Source of the DNA: Hymenochaete sp. R1
Lineage: Eukaryota > Basidiomycota > Agaricomycetes > Hymenochaetales > Hymenochaetaceae
Direction of reading: 5' to 3'
NCBI GenBank assembly: GCA_019400425.1
Contig: JAFREE010000005.1
Location: forward strand, 248,001-312,000
DNA: 64,000 nucleotides
Positions 43,539 to 54,592 of this stretch are shown here, one piece after another; positions within the stretch are counted from its first letter, which is position 1; each line of letters opens with the position of its first letter. The position numbers were made by a program, and so were the translations under genes. The notes under the pieces were generated by a model, which was not told where the DNA came from, did no database searches, and was given only the letters and a program-made list of their open reading frames with translations.

Positions 43539-45494
43539 GTGGGTGACACCTGTCTCACTATGGCTGCGGTAGGCCACGTCTTGCGGGATGGCTACACCGA
43601 TACCAGCAACCTCCCGCCTCTAGACCTGTACAATCTGGTTAGCATATGGACGGAAACGGTTTTTTATGGTGAGCGCAATTACCAACTTTACATGAAAACC
43701 AGAATCCTGTCTAACCCTCTTTCTCTTGTGCAACAGGAATGAAGTACGTTGGCCCATCATCTGGGAATTTTCAACTTCAAATTCGCTGACGGCAAATCAG
43801 CGTAATCCTGTTCATTTTAACGTTCTATGTACTTTTAACCCGCCATCTCGGAGGTCGGAGGCAATGGTGAGTGTCCGAGTCCGAGACGGAACTGCTACTC
43901 ACTCAGAAGCTTTCATCCTTTGCTCCGCTCGGGCTTACTCAAAACCTTCCTCTTTTGTACATTTAAATCGTTCGTCGCATCATCGGTTTTGTAACGCTCG
44001 GTTTCTTGGCCAATGTCAACGTGGGACCCGTGCTCACATCTTCTGCGAATCTTCCTCACTGCTATCTGGAACACAGTCCGCTCTTCGCCACCAGCACCAT
44101 CCTATTTTGCCTCGCATCCATCCATGTCGGGACATCACTCGCCCAACTTGTCGAGGCATTCACGGGGTTTAGTTCAGATAGCTCATCTGAGCTGAATGCC
44201 TCGACAACGTACTGGCTAAACCTCAACGACCCGAAAGCCAAGTTGAAGGGTTATGTCGCTGTGCTTGCTGTAAGACCTTTTATATCAGAAAAGCTGTTCG
44301 TTCGGGCTGAGATTCCGTTTATAGGTCGCAATGCAAAACTTAGTCCTTATCTGGCGTCTGCTAGTCGTATGTGGTGATTGGAGATGCGCTATTATTCCGG
44401 TTCGTATACTCATTTCGTAGCGTGTATTCTCAAAAAGCTGAATTTACTACAGTATGCAATCGAATTCTCCCATATGGGTACGGAACGCAATCCTTCATCC
44501 TTTCTCGTGGCTCATCCTGACATAATTTGTATTAGCTATCGGCTTTTACAATACCCAACAATCTTCCCTCTACCACCCGCACCGCCCTCTCCTCATCCTC
44601 CAATCGTCCCTCTCCACCGCCGTCAACATCGTTGCCACCACAGTCATTGTCGCCCGTCTTTTCTACATTTCGTACGTCTTACCCGGTGGCGCACACTACA
44701 TTACTTCATCTTGGACGTCAGAGGTTGAACGGCGGAGAGAGATGTACTTGAAACCCATATTCACGATTATAGAGAGTGGAGCTCTATTCACGACGTGCAG
44801 TATCGTGATTTTAGTGATGTACGTGAAAGGAGACGAAAGAGTCGATGCTGCTGTCGGCGTTTCCGTGCAGATTGCAGTGAGTAAAATGTTCCTAAATAAA
44901 ATGTATTACTGATCATCATTGTGCTGTACGTTCCAGCTTCTCGTCCCACTGCTTATTCTTGTCCGCGTCGGCTTCGGTATTACGCATGGCATCGGCGATC
45001 TCAGCAAACTCAAGTCTCTTTTGCGTTCCAATAACACTAGTAACCAAACTCACTCCCAAACACATTCGCGGCTCTCGGGCCTCTCAGGCCCCACGCATAG
45101 TCATATCCACTCTACGACCTCTCTCCCAGAATCCCCATCAACTCACGCTCCCTCGACTTCCGCCTTCCCACCTGGTCGTGCTGCTGTCGGGAAAGGCCGA
45201 GGAGGTATGAAAGAGAGGGATATTGGTGCGGGAATCACGTTCCTTGTAAGCCAGAGCCAGACGCAGACAGCAAGTAGTGTTAGCGAGGGGCTGGAAGGCG
45301 AGTATGACATAGAAGTTGGTGTCGGGTTGGCATTCTCGAATCAGGACGAGGCGAAACGCGCTGTTGGAGCGCGAGATGTTTTCAAGAAGGAATATACTGG
45401 TGAGGAGACTGACGGAGATGAGGGGACGGATATTGCGCCGCCAATGTCGGATAACAAGCGGGATGGGTGTGAGAAGAAGACGTGTTGGTTCTGA
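43539..45494 (+). CDS. Seven-helix integral membrane protein of an Agaricomycete family
   Basis: The gene has about seven exons. The first coding exon ends LPPLDLYNLVSIWTETVFYG, and the following short exon gives MNVILFILTFYVLLTRHLGG. Later exons carry hydrophobic helices: IIGFVTLGFLANVNVGP, FATSTILFCLASIHVGTSL, MQNLVLIWRLLVV, VVNIVATTVIVARLFY, ALFTTCSIVILVMYV and LLVPLLILVRVGFGITHG. The C-terminal tail of ~150 residues is Ser/Thr/Gly-rich and ends CWF. The layout (DLYNLVSIWTET, then FYGMN) matches a large uncharacterised mushroom family of predicted seven-helix proteins, different from DUF6533. No ligand is known. A Met at 43560 is an alternative start, and exon joins near 44400-44540 are uncertain. 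Confidence 0.7.
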
Positions 45495-45872
45495 AAGTAT
45501 TCGTTTTCATTTTTTTTACCGCAAGATTCATTTTATTTTATATCATAGCTAACTGTACATGGAACACTTGTTGATTTTTATATCTTTCACATGTTTTGTA
45601 GAATTTTTTGGAACATCGGTCCGAGTTTCTTTTCATTTATTCTAACCACTGTTCTAACCATCGTGTATCCTTCTACTGTATAGTCGATTCAACATGAAGT
45701 GTCGCTCACTTGATACCTGATAATTTTTCATGACTTTCCTTAACCAAGAAAACAGAACCTCCATACGACAAACGCAGGACGGTAGAACGCGAACCAAAGT
45801 TGTGCGTCAATACAACATGCAAATGGAATTCGTCCCCGAAAGTTGCCTGATCGCATATCCGCAAGTAACATT
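45495..45872. other. Convergent 3' flanks
   Basis: These 378 AT-rich bases separate the stop codons of the membrane protein and the permease. No gene seen. Confidence 0.5.
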
Positions 45873-48022
45873 TCAAAGCCTCTTCCTCAATCTTACCTCC
45901 ACCCACCTGAAAGGCACATACAAAACCGACGCCACTACCAATGCCATCTCGAACCCAATATCACCCGTACTCTTCGCAATTGGCCCAACGAACCACACTT
46001 GGTCCATACAAGGGACGACAAGCCCGAAGCTAAGGACCGAAGCAAGGAGTGCAGGGATCCCGCTCGGAAGGGCGGATGGTGTGTTCCAGTGTTCGAGGGG
46101 GTAATTGAGGAAGGGGTTTGATGAGAGTCTGGGTCCGCGGTCGGGATTGCCTGGATCGATTCCCGTGGAGAGTGCCGTGGATGGAGAGGATGGTACGATG
46201 CTGTTGGCGTGTGTGCGGAATAGGACATGTTCGATGACAACGACGGAGATGAAGCATGCTGCCCAGTACCCAATTAGACCAAGAAAGTTCGTCAAAGTTG
46301 CGTAGTAGCGATGCGCTCCGACTACCGATAATGGTATTACACTAGCACGAACCGACACCATCATCAATACTCTACCTTCAACCTAACCGGGAAAGGAGAG
46401 AAACAACTCACACTGCGGTCGCTAATACCGAGAATACGTATCTCGGAAGGTGGGCAGAAAGTGGGAAGAACACTTGGAAGGCAAGTCCAAAGGAGTACAT
46501 CGTGGGTGCTATGTTTGCTGTCACGCTCAAACTGAGCAGGACGGTCAAGAACTTCCCGAAGCCGCCTACGGGACGGAGAACAGCTACGAAAAGATCTCCC
46601 AGGGATTCTGACGAATATGCATCAGACCAATCGGGAACGATCGGTATGGAAACAGCAAACGCCGCGCCGAGGCACTGAATAGCTGTCTAATGATACAACG
46701 ACAGTGTAAGAAGCGAGCATTCTTCGGTAAAGGAAGGGTGCGGTGCGTACTATTGGGAGGAAATATCCGAGGAAAGAATAGGTGAAGATTCTCCATGATG
46801 AGACTTCGGGAATCATGTATGTCGTATAGTCAGAGCCCATGGGCGTATATGTCAATACGAAGCCGGCGATGACGGATGCAAAGGAGAGCGCGGAGACGGC
46901 TGTTGTTGGTTCGGCGGGTGGAGGGTTGGAAAGGTTCCTTCCACCGACTCCCAACGCCACGAGGTAGACGAGAAGAACAGGAAGCCATGAGAGGCGTTCA
47001 TACCTGGGAGTTGCAAATACGTTAAACTTGAGGATGCGTTCAAGAGATCAACGCACCAGTTAAGGATGGAATAGCCACAGAACGACAGCTATGAGTTCCA
47101 AGATATGAGGAACAATGACTCGACAGTTTACATTTTAATTTTACTGACGAAGAGTGAGATGATGGCAATTATGACAATTCCTTCCCTAAAAATTGATGTT
47201 AGGTAAAGGTCTCTAACACGGCTGAGAATGAATAACGCACGTCCAGCTCAGATTTCCACCCGAGACAGCAGCTAAAGTTTGGCCACCGAGTATACAGTTC
47301 AAAATCATAAATCCTGTCATAGTAAGTAGACTAAGGACGCTCGGTACAATCGCTCCGTAGTATCTGTCAAAAATAGATTGAAGATAATAATGGTCAGCCA
47401 CACATTCAATGATAAGACGCTAAGGCGGGATGCGTGTGATCTTTACTCACCCAAAACTGTATCGAGACTGACAGAGCTGGCGTAAACCGAGTTTTGGTCC
47501 CCACGTTGAGCTGGCATTGGCGATGATAAGCTCGTACCCATATGTGATAGAATATGTGTGTACACTCACACATAAGCAGGAGGGATGCAGCAAAGCAAAT
47601 TGAAGAAGAGAATGATCAGGCAACTGTCTCGTAAGCCAAGTCCATACACCAGGGGTCCCGTGGTCCCTGCAGAGAACCTGAAGGTAGTGCGATAAGTATA
47701 GGACTTTTGCCCTGAAGGCTCGACGTACGAGAGAATATTGAAGTTCATTGCGAACCAAACGAAGAATATCTTGTGGAAATGGTGGTCGGTCCTTTGTTCA
47801 TAAGATACAGGGTAGATGCCTGGCGGCAACAGTGTCAAACCACTACGAAATTTGCAGTGAATAAGTCCTGTTCTCACCTCTTGTCTCGACACCCCAAGTG
47901 AGCACCCTTCGACTGACCTTGCCCAAACCAAGCCTCTCAGCACGAATGGGATCATGGCCGTGCTCATACGCCTCTTTCTCATACACCCGCAGATTAGGAT
48001 CCTTCTCATTGACTAAGGTCAT
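45873..48022 (-). CDS. FCY2: Purine-cytosine permease (NCS1 family, FCY2-like)
   Basis: The gene has roughly ten short exons. It starts MTLVNEKDPNLRVYEKEAYE, then ERLGLGKVSRRVLTWGVETR joined to GIYPVSYEQRTDHHFHKIFF, the conserved N-terminal lead-in of fungal NCS1 purine-cytosine permeases. Membrane segments include FFVWFAMNFNILSFSAGTTG, STWGPKLGLRQLCQSRYSFG, the diagnostic TYTPMGSDYTTYMI and ISVVVIEHVLFRT. The C-terminal end is SVLYVPFRWVEVRLRKRL. These proteins import adenine, hypoxanthine, guanine and cytosine with protons across the plasma membrane. All expected landmarks are present, so it should be functional. An in-frame product of about 550 residues is expected. It is divergent from the DUF7137 gene. 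Confidence 0.88.
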
Positions 48023-48406
48023 GGTACTGATAGCTGTTCTCCTTGCTGAAGATGAGAGTAGGAAGCAGAGGTAAAGGGGGTCATATCTAATCTGAATCGG
48101 ATGTAAATAAACGATACCATTGAAAGTCGCTGCTGTTGACTCGAGCTGAGCAATTCAGAAAGTTTTGCGGACTTAGATAAGATCAGACGTCGATCATTCC
48201 ACATTTGGAAAGTAACACAAAAATGCTTGGTCAGCAGATCCAGAGCCCCTTGGAACAATCATCACCAACCGACCTGCTGGACAATTCCCATCCCACACGG
48301 TTCGGCGACGTTGCCCTTCTCATCCTCCTTTCTCTTCTCCCTTCTCGTTGTCGTCTCTCTCGTCGCTCATTGTCATCGCATTCTCTCGGAAGCTCAATAG
48401 GAAAGC
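48023..48406. promoter_or_regulatory. Divergent promoter region, permease and DUF7137 gene
   Basis: These 384 bases separate the permease ATG from the first supported codon of the DUF7137 protein. The right part (48310-48390) is very pyrimidine-rich; in one frame it reads as a hydrophobic segment (FLFSLLVVVSLVAH) that may be a signal-peptide exon of the downstream gene. Confidence 0.45.
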
Positions 48407-49149
48407 ATGTCGTCGACGCAGTCAGCTTCTGGGTCAGGCTCAAGCTCTCGTTCAGGCTCAGGCTCAGGTTCGATCATCTCCATTCCTCAAACTGCCGCCG
48501 TAGGAGGCCTCTCCTTCACGAACCCTCAGACGTCCTCTTCGGCTTTCTACAAAATCGCACAAGATGAACCCATCACGTTCGGATGGAACTTCACTTCTCT
48601 ATACGTGACGCCGTCGAAACTTACCGTCAGTGCATTCTGTTCGGATAATGGAGTCACGTATCCTGTTGGGCCGACTGATGGTGTTTTGGACGGTGGCGCG
48701 ACGGAGGTGGTGTGGGATGTCGCTGCCTATCAGCAATCACATCCTGAGCAGCCGTTGGCGGTGGCCACTTACACTTTGTCGATATGGGATGAGCGAGGCC
48801 CTGGCGCAACACGAGCAGCCGGTCGATTTAGCCCGAACTCGAACCTTCAATTCGCACTATACACTCCACAGCCCTACACGCCTTTAGCAAGTGGTGAGCT
48901 ACGCCTTTTTTTTGTCTTTGTATGCATACCTGTCCCGTCATCTTGCTGTTTTTTAATGCTACGGTGTCAGTATGCGTAAATATATTTACTGACGCGTGTT
49001 CCCCCTATCTCTCTTTTTTCTTAGGTTGGAACTGTCCTGGCTGTAGTGCCGCTGAATCAACTTTAACTGCGCACCCAGCTCTCGTTGCAGCATTCGCTAC
49101 TTTTGTCATCATGCTTATCAGCGGTTGGGGTTTATTACGCCACCATTGA
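48407..49149 (+). CDS. DUF7137 protein, predicted cell-surface glycoprotein
   Basis: Two exons, 48407-48893 and 49025-49149, give 203 residues from the first ATG. A Ser/Gly-rich N terminus leads into the DUF7137 pattern: ISIPQTAAVGGLSFTNPQ, FYKIAQDEPITFGWNFTSLY, TYPVGPTDGVLDGG and NLQFALYTPQPYTPLASGWN. A short CPGC motif follows, and the protein ends in a hydrophobic helix (ALVAAFATFVIMLISGWG). Family members normally carry an N-terminal signal peptide; here it is missing from this start and probably lies in an upstream exon in the pyrimidine-rich stretch before 48407. The C-terminal helix could anchor it to the membrane or serve as a GPI signal. Function is unknown. Confidence 0.78.
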
Positions 49150-50123
49150 TTTTGACGGTGTGAAGGCTTCCGGTTATGAGAACTCGTCGAACTAATGCCG
49201 TCCCCTTTACCGGAAGAGTATCGTCGGTTCCATGTGGCACTGATAATCTCAGAGGTCGTTTGGCCTTCATGCTTTCAACACTTCTTCAATTCTTCTCAAA
49301 TTTATGTATTGGGCCGCAGTCCGTCGTGACCTTGATGGGTCTGATTTTCTTTGTTCTTGCATCGCTTCGCGGACACTAGCTAGTTTCTTCACTTTTATTT
49401 CGTCTTTCTTCTCACACAGACACTGGACGTCTACTTCCCCTATTCATACTTTATTTACATCCTCTTTCCCCCTCGGCGCCGTCTTTCCCTCCGTGACACT
49501 TTACGTCTGAAATAATAGATTTTTCTCAGGTCCCCGATGCCATAATGATACCTCCTGCATATGCCTGTCTCCATCCTTTAGCCTTCATCCGTCAAAATCA
49601 TGCGAGTCTTTTCTCTTTATCGTGATCGTGTTTCCCTTCGTGCTTCCTTCACGCTCTGTTTACGAATGTGCAATCGGGACGAAGTCCTTAGTCGTATTTT
49701 TCGCCGTCTCTTGGTTTCTATGAATATCTTCATGCCAACATGAGCAATCGCTCCCATGCTTTTCCGTAAGATTTGGTCTTGGTTTTGTCCAAAAAAAAAA
49801 CAGCTGACATCCAGCGCAGTTCTAAGTAGCATCGCTGGCTTTAGCGACCACATACTACTACTTGAAAATATTGGACACATTTCGCATTTATAAAGTTCCC
49901 GGGTGAGCACGCTCCGACTAATACTGGAGCTTTTGCAATTCAAAATCTACAGACATAAGCAGAGCTCAAGTCACCTTTTGACCTCTGGTTTTGGAATTCA
50001 TAGTACTAACTCATACATTTGAATGGACGGGTTTGGGCCGGTTCCTGCATATGCTCATGTATATAAAAATTTAGTTATCGCGTCTTTGCAGAACCTTCGA
50101 CTTCGCCCTTTACTCCTCGCTCG
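49150..50123. other. Convergent intergenic region
   Basis: These 974 bases separate the DUF7137 gene from family B copy 2. They are pyrimidine-rich near 49380-49500 and have an A10 run at 49791-49800. No gene seen. Confidence 0.5.
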
Positions 50124-51167
50124 CTACTCCTTACCCCTGAGGGTATCATCGGCCCGTGTACGTTTATTCGAGCCATTGTTTTCATCGGCACTACGTTTGG
50201 GACACCGACCGGGTTTGGTAGAAGTGGCCGATTCCTTCGCCACTCGATTTTTCTCCACGTCAAAATTGAGAGGCGGACCAAGGAAGATTGTCTTGTATTG
50301 ATCGATTTCGGCTTTGATTATCCTGGGTTTTTCTGTCAAAGATAACAAGTTGTCGATAGACTCATCAAAGTAATTTTCGTTCCAAAAATCTTTTTCTAAA
50401 AGCTCAGAGAAGAGCTCTCCCTCCCAAGATTCCATTGCTGAAAGCTCCGAGGAGTACGTTTGATTGACTGGATCTGGTGGAAGAGACAATTGAGATATAA
50501 GTAGATTTTTCAGCCTTTGTTTGAGTCCTTTATCAGTTGTTGCATCGGTAACCCCAGAGAGCAAGTCGCAAAATTTCTGTTTTGCTTCGTCCTTGTCATT
50601 CCACGCCTTAATTCCATTATCATTTGTTGCAGCCCGGGTGATTGTTTCGTTTTTTTCGCTGCTGTATCCAGTATAATCTTCGATTACCCAAAATCTGGAC
50701 ATCCAGTCATCAATGTTGATGTTGAGAAGTCCTATGAGTGCCGGTTCAGCTTTTACATATTGTGTGCGTGCTGATCCACGGCCTGAGTTTAGACTTCTTC
50801 CAGTTTGCATCTTTCCAGTCTCGTCATCATAATAGAATAATCGGACACGTTCCAACATCCAGATAATCCCAATACAGGTAAGCTCAAATTCGATAGCCTA
50901 TCATAAAATAAATATCTGATTCGAGAAGTGACAAAATACGAGACTCACCTCAGCACCGTTCTCGTTCCTGTCTAGGCCCTCTACTTGCGTCATAATCTTT
51001 TTGAACGCATGCCTACTCATCATGAAAAGAGACATAAAGTTATCTTTCGCCGGATTATGCTTACGTATCCCGTAGGATAGCAATTCTTTGAATGCTGCCT
51101 CTGCTTGTGCGACGGATGTGACGCCCTTAACAATTTGTTCGGCTCGTTCATCAGGTTTGTGCGGCAT
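50124..51167 (-). CDS. Family B protein (copy 2), unknown, likely nuclear
   Basis: Two exons, 51167-50949 and 50897-50124, give 330 residues from MPHKPDERAEQIVKGVTS. Exon 1 is exactly 73 codons with a phase 0 intron, the same as copy 1 at 19347-20360. Shared segments include AKDNF, CIGIIWMLERV after the intron, IKAWNDKDEAKQKFCDLLSG and FDVEKNRVAKES. The C-terminal tail has basic clusters (GRCPKRSADE, SNKRTRADD) like a bipartite nuclear signal. Compared with copy 1 the middle has a ~10-residue insertion. Protein identity looks moderate, so the duplication is not recent. No known domain is visible. Orientation is opposite to copy 1. Confidence 0.78.
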
Positions 51168-51265
51168 GAAACAAGGTGTGAGGCGGGAGTCCACGGTCAC
51201 TGATAAGAAAATGGAGGAAAAGGAAAGGGAGAGAGCGGGAGCGGGCGAAAGGATGACTTGCTTTG

Positions 51266-51285
51266 CCCCCCCCCCCCCCCCCCCC
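51266..51285. repeat. Homopolymer C20 (poly-G on the minus strand)
   Basis: Twenty consecutive Cs lie about 100 bases upstream of the family B copy 2 start codon. Such runs vary in length and may also be misread in sequencing. Confidence 0.9.
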
Positions 51286-52130
51286 TTCCCTCCAACTTCC
51301 TTCCCACTTGTTTTTGCGCAAAATGGATGCAGTTTAGTGCGAGGTGCTCTGAGGGCTATATTGCATCCTAGTAGCAGGCGCTATGACTGCAAATATTGCA
51401 TGCCGCCCGCAAAAAGGGCAGCGAACTTGTTGGATGAGACAGATTGCTGCCGCTTGAATAAAAGCATCCCTTCTGTAAGCAGCGTTCATAGCCCAAGCAT
51501 CTTGCTTAAGCCTGGCCTGACGTTGCGCCGACTGCCTTCCCGTAAACGCATGTGTAGAGCTGGGAGCGACAAAAAAAACAGTTTCCCGATGCGCGTACCT
51601 GTTCATCGTAATGGGAATAGACTCAGTCCAAAAAAGGGCTTATATTCTCACGCTCGTAACACCCAACAAACAATGCGCGCGGCACCTCATCTCTCTCCGT
51701 TCTGACCTCATCTCCGTATGGTGTCTCCGGTCCTCTCAACGCAGCGACCAACCGTGCGGCGGGCATAGACAACATGACGATGAAGGCAGCGCTAGCCTCA
51801 TCAATCTGATCTGAACCTCTTTTACACCTCTTTTTGGTAATGCGACCGGACAACCGGCTCCCGTCGTTGTCTTCGTCTTCGACAGCTGTTCACGTGTACC
51901 AATCGTCCCCCAAGGATCTTTTAGCAGCACATTGTCGAATGGCCTCAGCTCAACAGCTGATGTAGAAGATGTAGAGTCTTCACATCGAGTTACAGACTCG
52001 CCGTCTGCGGGTTCCCATGGAAGGCGAAGATCGCATGTTAATGGAGAACAACAACAAGGACGGATTGATTAATTGGATTGGAAGCGGACTCCCCCTGCAT
52101 CGAGGGCTTGGCCTTTCTGGTCGATGGTGC

Positions 52131-52136
52131 ATATAA
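52131..52136 (+). promoter_or_regulatory. TATA-like box of lipase copy 2
   Basis: The sequence GCATATAAACAG lies about 100 bases upstream of the lipase ATG at 52235, a usual distance in fungi. Confidence 0.55.
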
Positions 52137-52234
52137 ACAGCCAGAAGAGAGGATGATCAACTCTTATTGGCCCTCATTCCCCGAAAGCAGCGTCCCCGGG
52201 CCACCAACCCAGCAGGGGAGTGGTGCTCATACCC

Positions 52235-53439
52235 ATGGCGCGCGTCCTGGCCTTTACCGCTTTCTCCATCGCGTTGTCATTATACCATGTAGCGTTTGCA
52301 AGTCCTTTGAGTCCCCGTCAGTCTATTACCACGCTCTCTGCGGACCAGGTGAGCGCTTTTAAGCCGTTTACGTTCTTCGCGAGCGCAGCGTATTGCGATC
52401 CCGGCACGACCATTAACTGGAGCTGTGGAGGTATGGACGTTGAATGTACATATCGGTATTATTCAAACTCTGATCTTTGAACTCGGACGTGACGTGTGAT
52501 AAGCCGACTGCGATGCCAACACAGGCTTTGAGCCGACTGCATCAGGAGGGAATGGTGCAGACGTGCAATTCTGTAAGCATCGGATTTCTCTTCTTCAACC
52601 TGAGATTAACATACGATAGGGTATGTCGGGTTTGATCCCGCTTTGAATACCGTCGTCGTAGCGCATCAGGGAACCGATACGTCTCAAATGTGCGTCTTTG
52701 ACCTTGGAATAATTTGCTCTCACAACCTGTTGACTCGTCTTCAAGCCTGGCAATCTTAGAAGATGTGGACATTGTTATGCAGAATTTGGATCCGACACTA
52801 TTTCCGGGCCTTTCTTCAGCTATCGAGGCGCATAGTGGGTTCGCAGATGGACAGGCCCGGTAAGATTTTTCTTTAAAAAAAAACTAGGAAATTAAGCTTG
52901 GATGATGTTTACACTTATCCAGCACGGCTGCCTCCATCCTTTCTGCTGTTCAGTCCACTCTCTCGTCACATTCGGGAGCTTCAGTCACCATAGTTGGTCA
53001 CTCCCTCGGAGGTGCTCTTGCCCTCCTTGATTCAGTCTATCTTCCCCTCCATCTCCCTTCCGGCACGACCTTCAAAACTGTCACCTACGGCATGCCTCGC
53101 GTGGGGAACCAAGCCTTTGCTGACTATGTCGATGCGAATATCAAGGATCTTACACATGTTAATAATCGAGAAGATCTTGTGCCTATTTTACCGGGCCGAT
53201 TTTTGGGTTTCCATCATCCGAGCGGGGAGGTACATATCCAGGATTCAGGTGCTTGGGATGCATGTCCTGGTGAGAAGATTCCTTCATTATCCTGCCTTCA
53301 TATAAGTAAATGCTAAATGTGACATGTAGGTCAAGATAATACGTCTGATCTGTGCATCGTTGGTGACGTACCGAGCATCTTTGAGGGTGATGCTTCTGAC
53401 CATGATGGTCCGTATGATGGTGTTACGATGGGATGTTGA
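52235..53439 (+). CDS. Secreted class 3 lipase, copy 2
   Basis: Six exons: 52235-52430, 52504-52572, 52620-52689, 52746-52859, 52923-53269 and 53328-53439. A signal peptide (MARVLAFTAFSIALSLYHV) ends near FASPLSPRQ. Mature motifs are SAAYCDPGTTINWSCG, WYVGFDPALNTVVVAHQGTD, nucleophile elbow VTIVGHSLGGALALLDS, TYGMPRVGNQAFADYVD, VNNREDLVPILPG (candidate Asp) and SDHDGPYDGVTMGC (candidate catalytic His). Paired cysteines (WDACPG; DLCIVGD) are conserved with copy 1. The triad is complete, so it should be an active extracellular lipase or esterase. It is the mirror-image partner of the lipase at 35138-36324 and is followed in the same direction by GFA copy 3. Confidence 0.9.
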
Positions 53440-53745
53440 CTTCGGTGCCATAGGAGAAAGAGAATGATTATATATCCATAGACGAAGTCATTGTCTACCG
53501 AGGACAGGACTGAAGATTTCGTGTTATGTATTATAGGAATACGATGAGCTCGTCGATATTTTGCCCGCTGAGTCAGACTGTCCCTGACCAACCCCATTTT
53601 TACCCGTGTCGCCGGTGTCGGTGTCGTTGATTGATAAGGATCACAACATTCCTTTAAAACCTCTTCAGCTTGTCAAACTGCCTGAGACTACCCCCCTTCC
53701 ATTCAAAGCAACACACAGACCGACGCCGTTCGTCAATCAATACTA
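53440..53745. other. Spacer between lipase copy 2 and GFA copy 3
   Basis: These 306 bases hold the lipase 3' flank and the GFA promoter. I see no gene. Confidence 0.5.
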
Positions 53746-54325
53746 ATGGCTTCCTCCGAAGATACTACGTTCGCTGCCATCGCTGAGCAAGCTGCACGCC
53801 TTCCTGTTTTCGCCAGATATCCGGAGGGTGCTCAGCTCCAAACACATAAGGGTCGCTGTCACTGTGGCAAGTTCCAGTATACGTACGCCTATCCTGCCTT
53901 GGATGTAAAGCAACCTAGTTCGTGTAACTGTTCTTGGTGTACCCGGACGGGTGCATTCCATACGTATGTACATGTACTTCATTCGACCCTCCCCAATCCC
54001 ACCAGAGAGACCTGTGATTGACGTGATTCATTTTAAAATCTACACCTTCATTGCTCCTCTTAGATACGGCCCCCGATCAGCCCTCACGTTGCTTCCCACA
54101 TCCTTATCACTTACCGCCCTCTCGTCATTCAAAAACAAGCGCGGCAACGCTTCACACTACTTCTGTCCTTCGTGTGGATGTTACCTGTTCTGGATAGCTG
54201 AGGCGGGCGCACAAGACAAAGAAATGGATGTTAAGGAAGGGATGGTGGGCGTAAATGCGAGGAATTTCGATGGGTTGAAGGTGGAGGAGGTGGTGTGTAA
54301 GATAATAGACGGACGGAGATGGTAA
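53746..54325 (+). CDS. GFA/CENP-V-like zinc protein, copy 3
   Basis: Two exons, 53746-53963 and 54064-54325, give 159 residues. Motifs are CHCGKFQYTYAYPALDVK, CNCSWCTRTGAFHT, YGPRSALTLLP and HYFCPSCGCYLFW. Unlike copies 1 and 2 it keeps the full Cys-x2-Cys in the last segment, so its zinc site looks complete. The intron is at the same codon as in the other copies. The family includes glutathione-dependent formaldehyde-activating enzymes; the real substrate here is unknown. Lies just downstream of lipase copy 2. Confidence 0.87.
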
Positions 54326-54592
54326 ATATAGTTCTGCATATTAGAGTCTCCTGTAGTAGTCAAGAAGAACGAGTAATCGCGTATAGGGGTACGCTCAGTC
54401 CTGCGAATACGGATACTTAGGCTTACTAGGCTATGCACCATGCATTTGTTTGCAAGCTAGCCCTCAGACAGTTTTTAATGCAAAAAGTCCGCATGACCTC
54501 GATATAAGGCGCTTACATTGGTTCGTGCTAGTGACACCTGGTAGACACAATAATATTATACAGTATTTATCATCGATTGTAGACGGTAGAGT

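Larger units (their letters stand above)
51168..52234. other. Divergent intergenic region with a C20 run
   Basis: These 1.07 kb separate family B copy 2 from lipase copy 2 and hold both promoters. They contain a homopolymer of 20 Cs and, on the right, a TATA-like box of the lipase. No gene seen, although several ORFs of 60-200 codons cross it. Confidence 0.55.

Noticed and set aside
51088..51705. 205-codon plus-strand ORF across the C20 run
   Set aside because: It includes a poly-proline translation of the homopolymer, overlaps the first exon of family B copy 2 in antisense, and has no start context.
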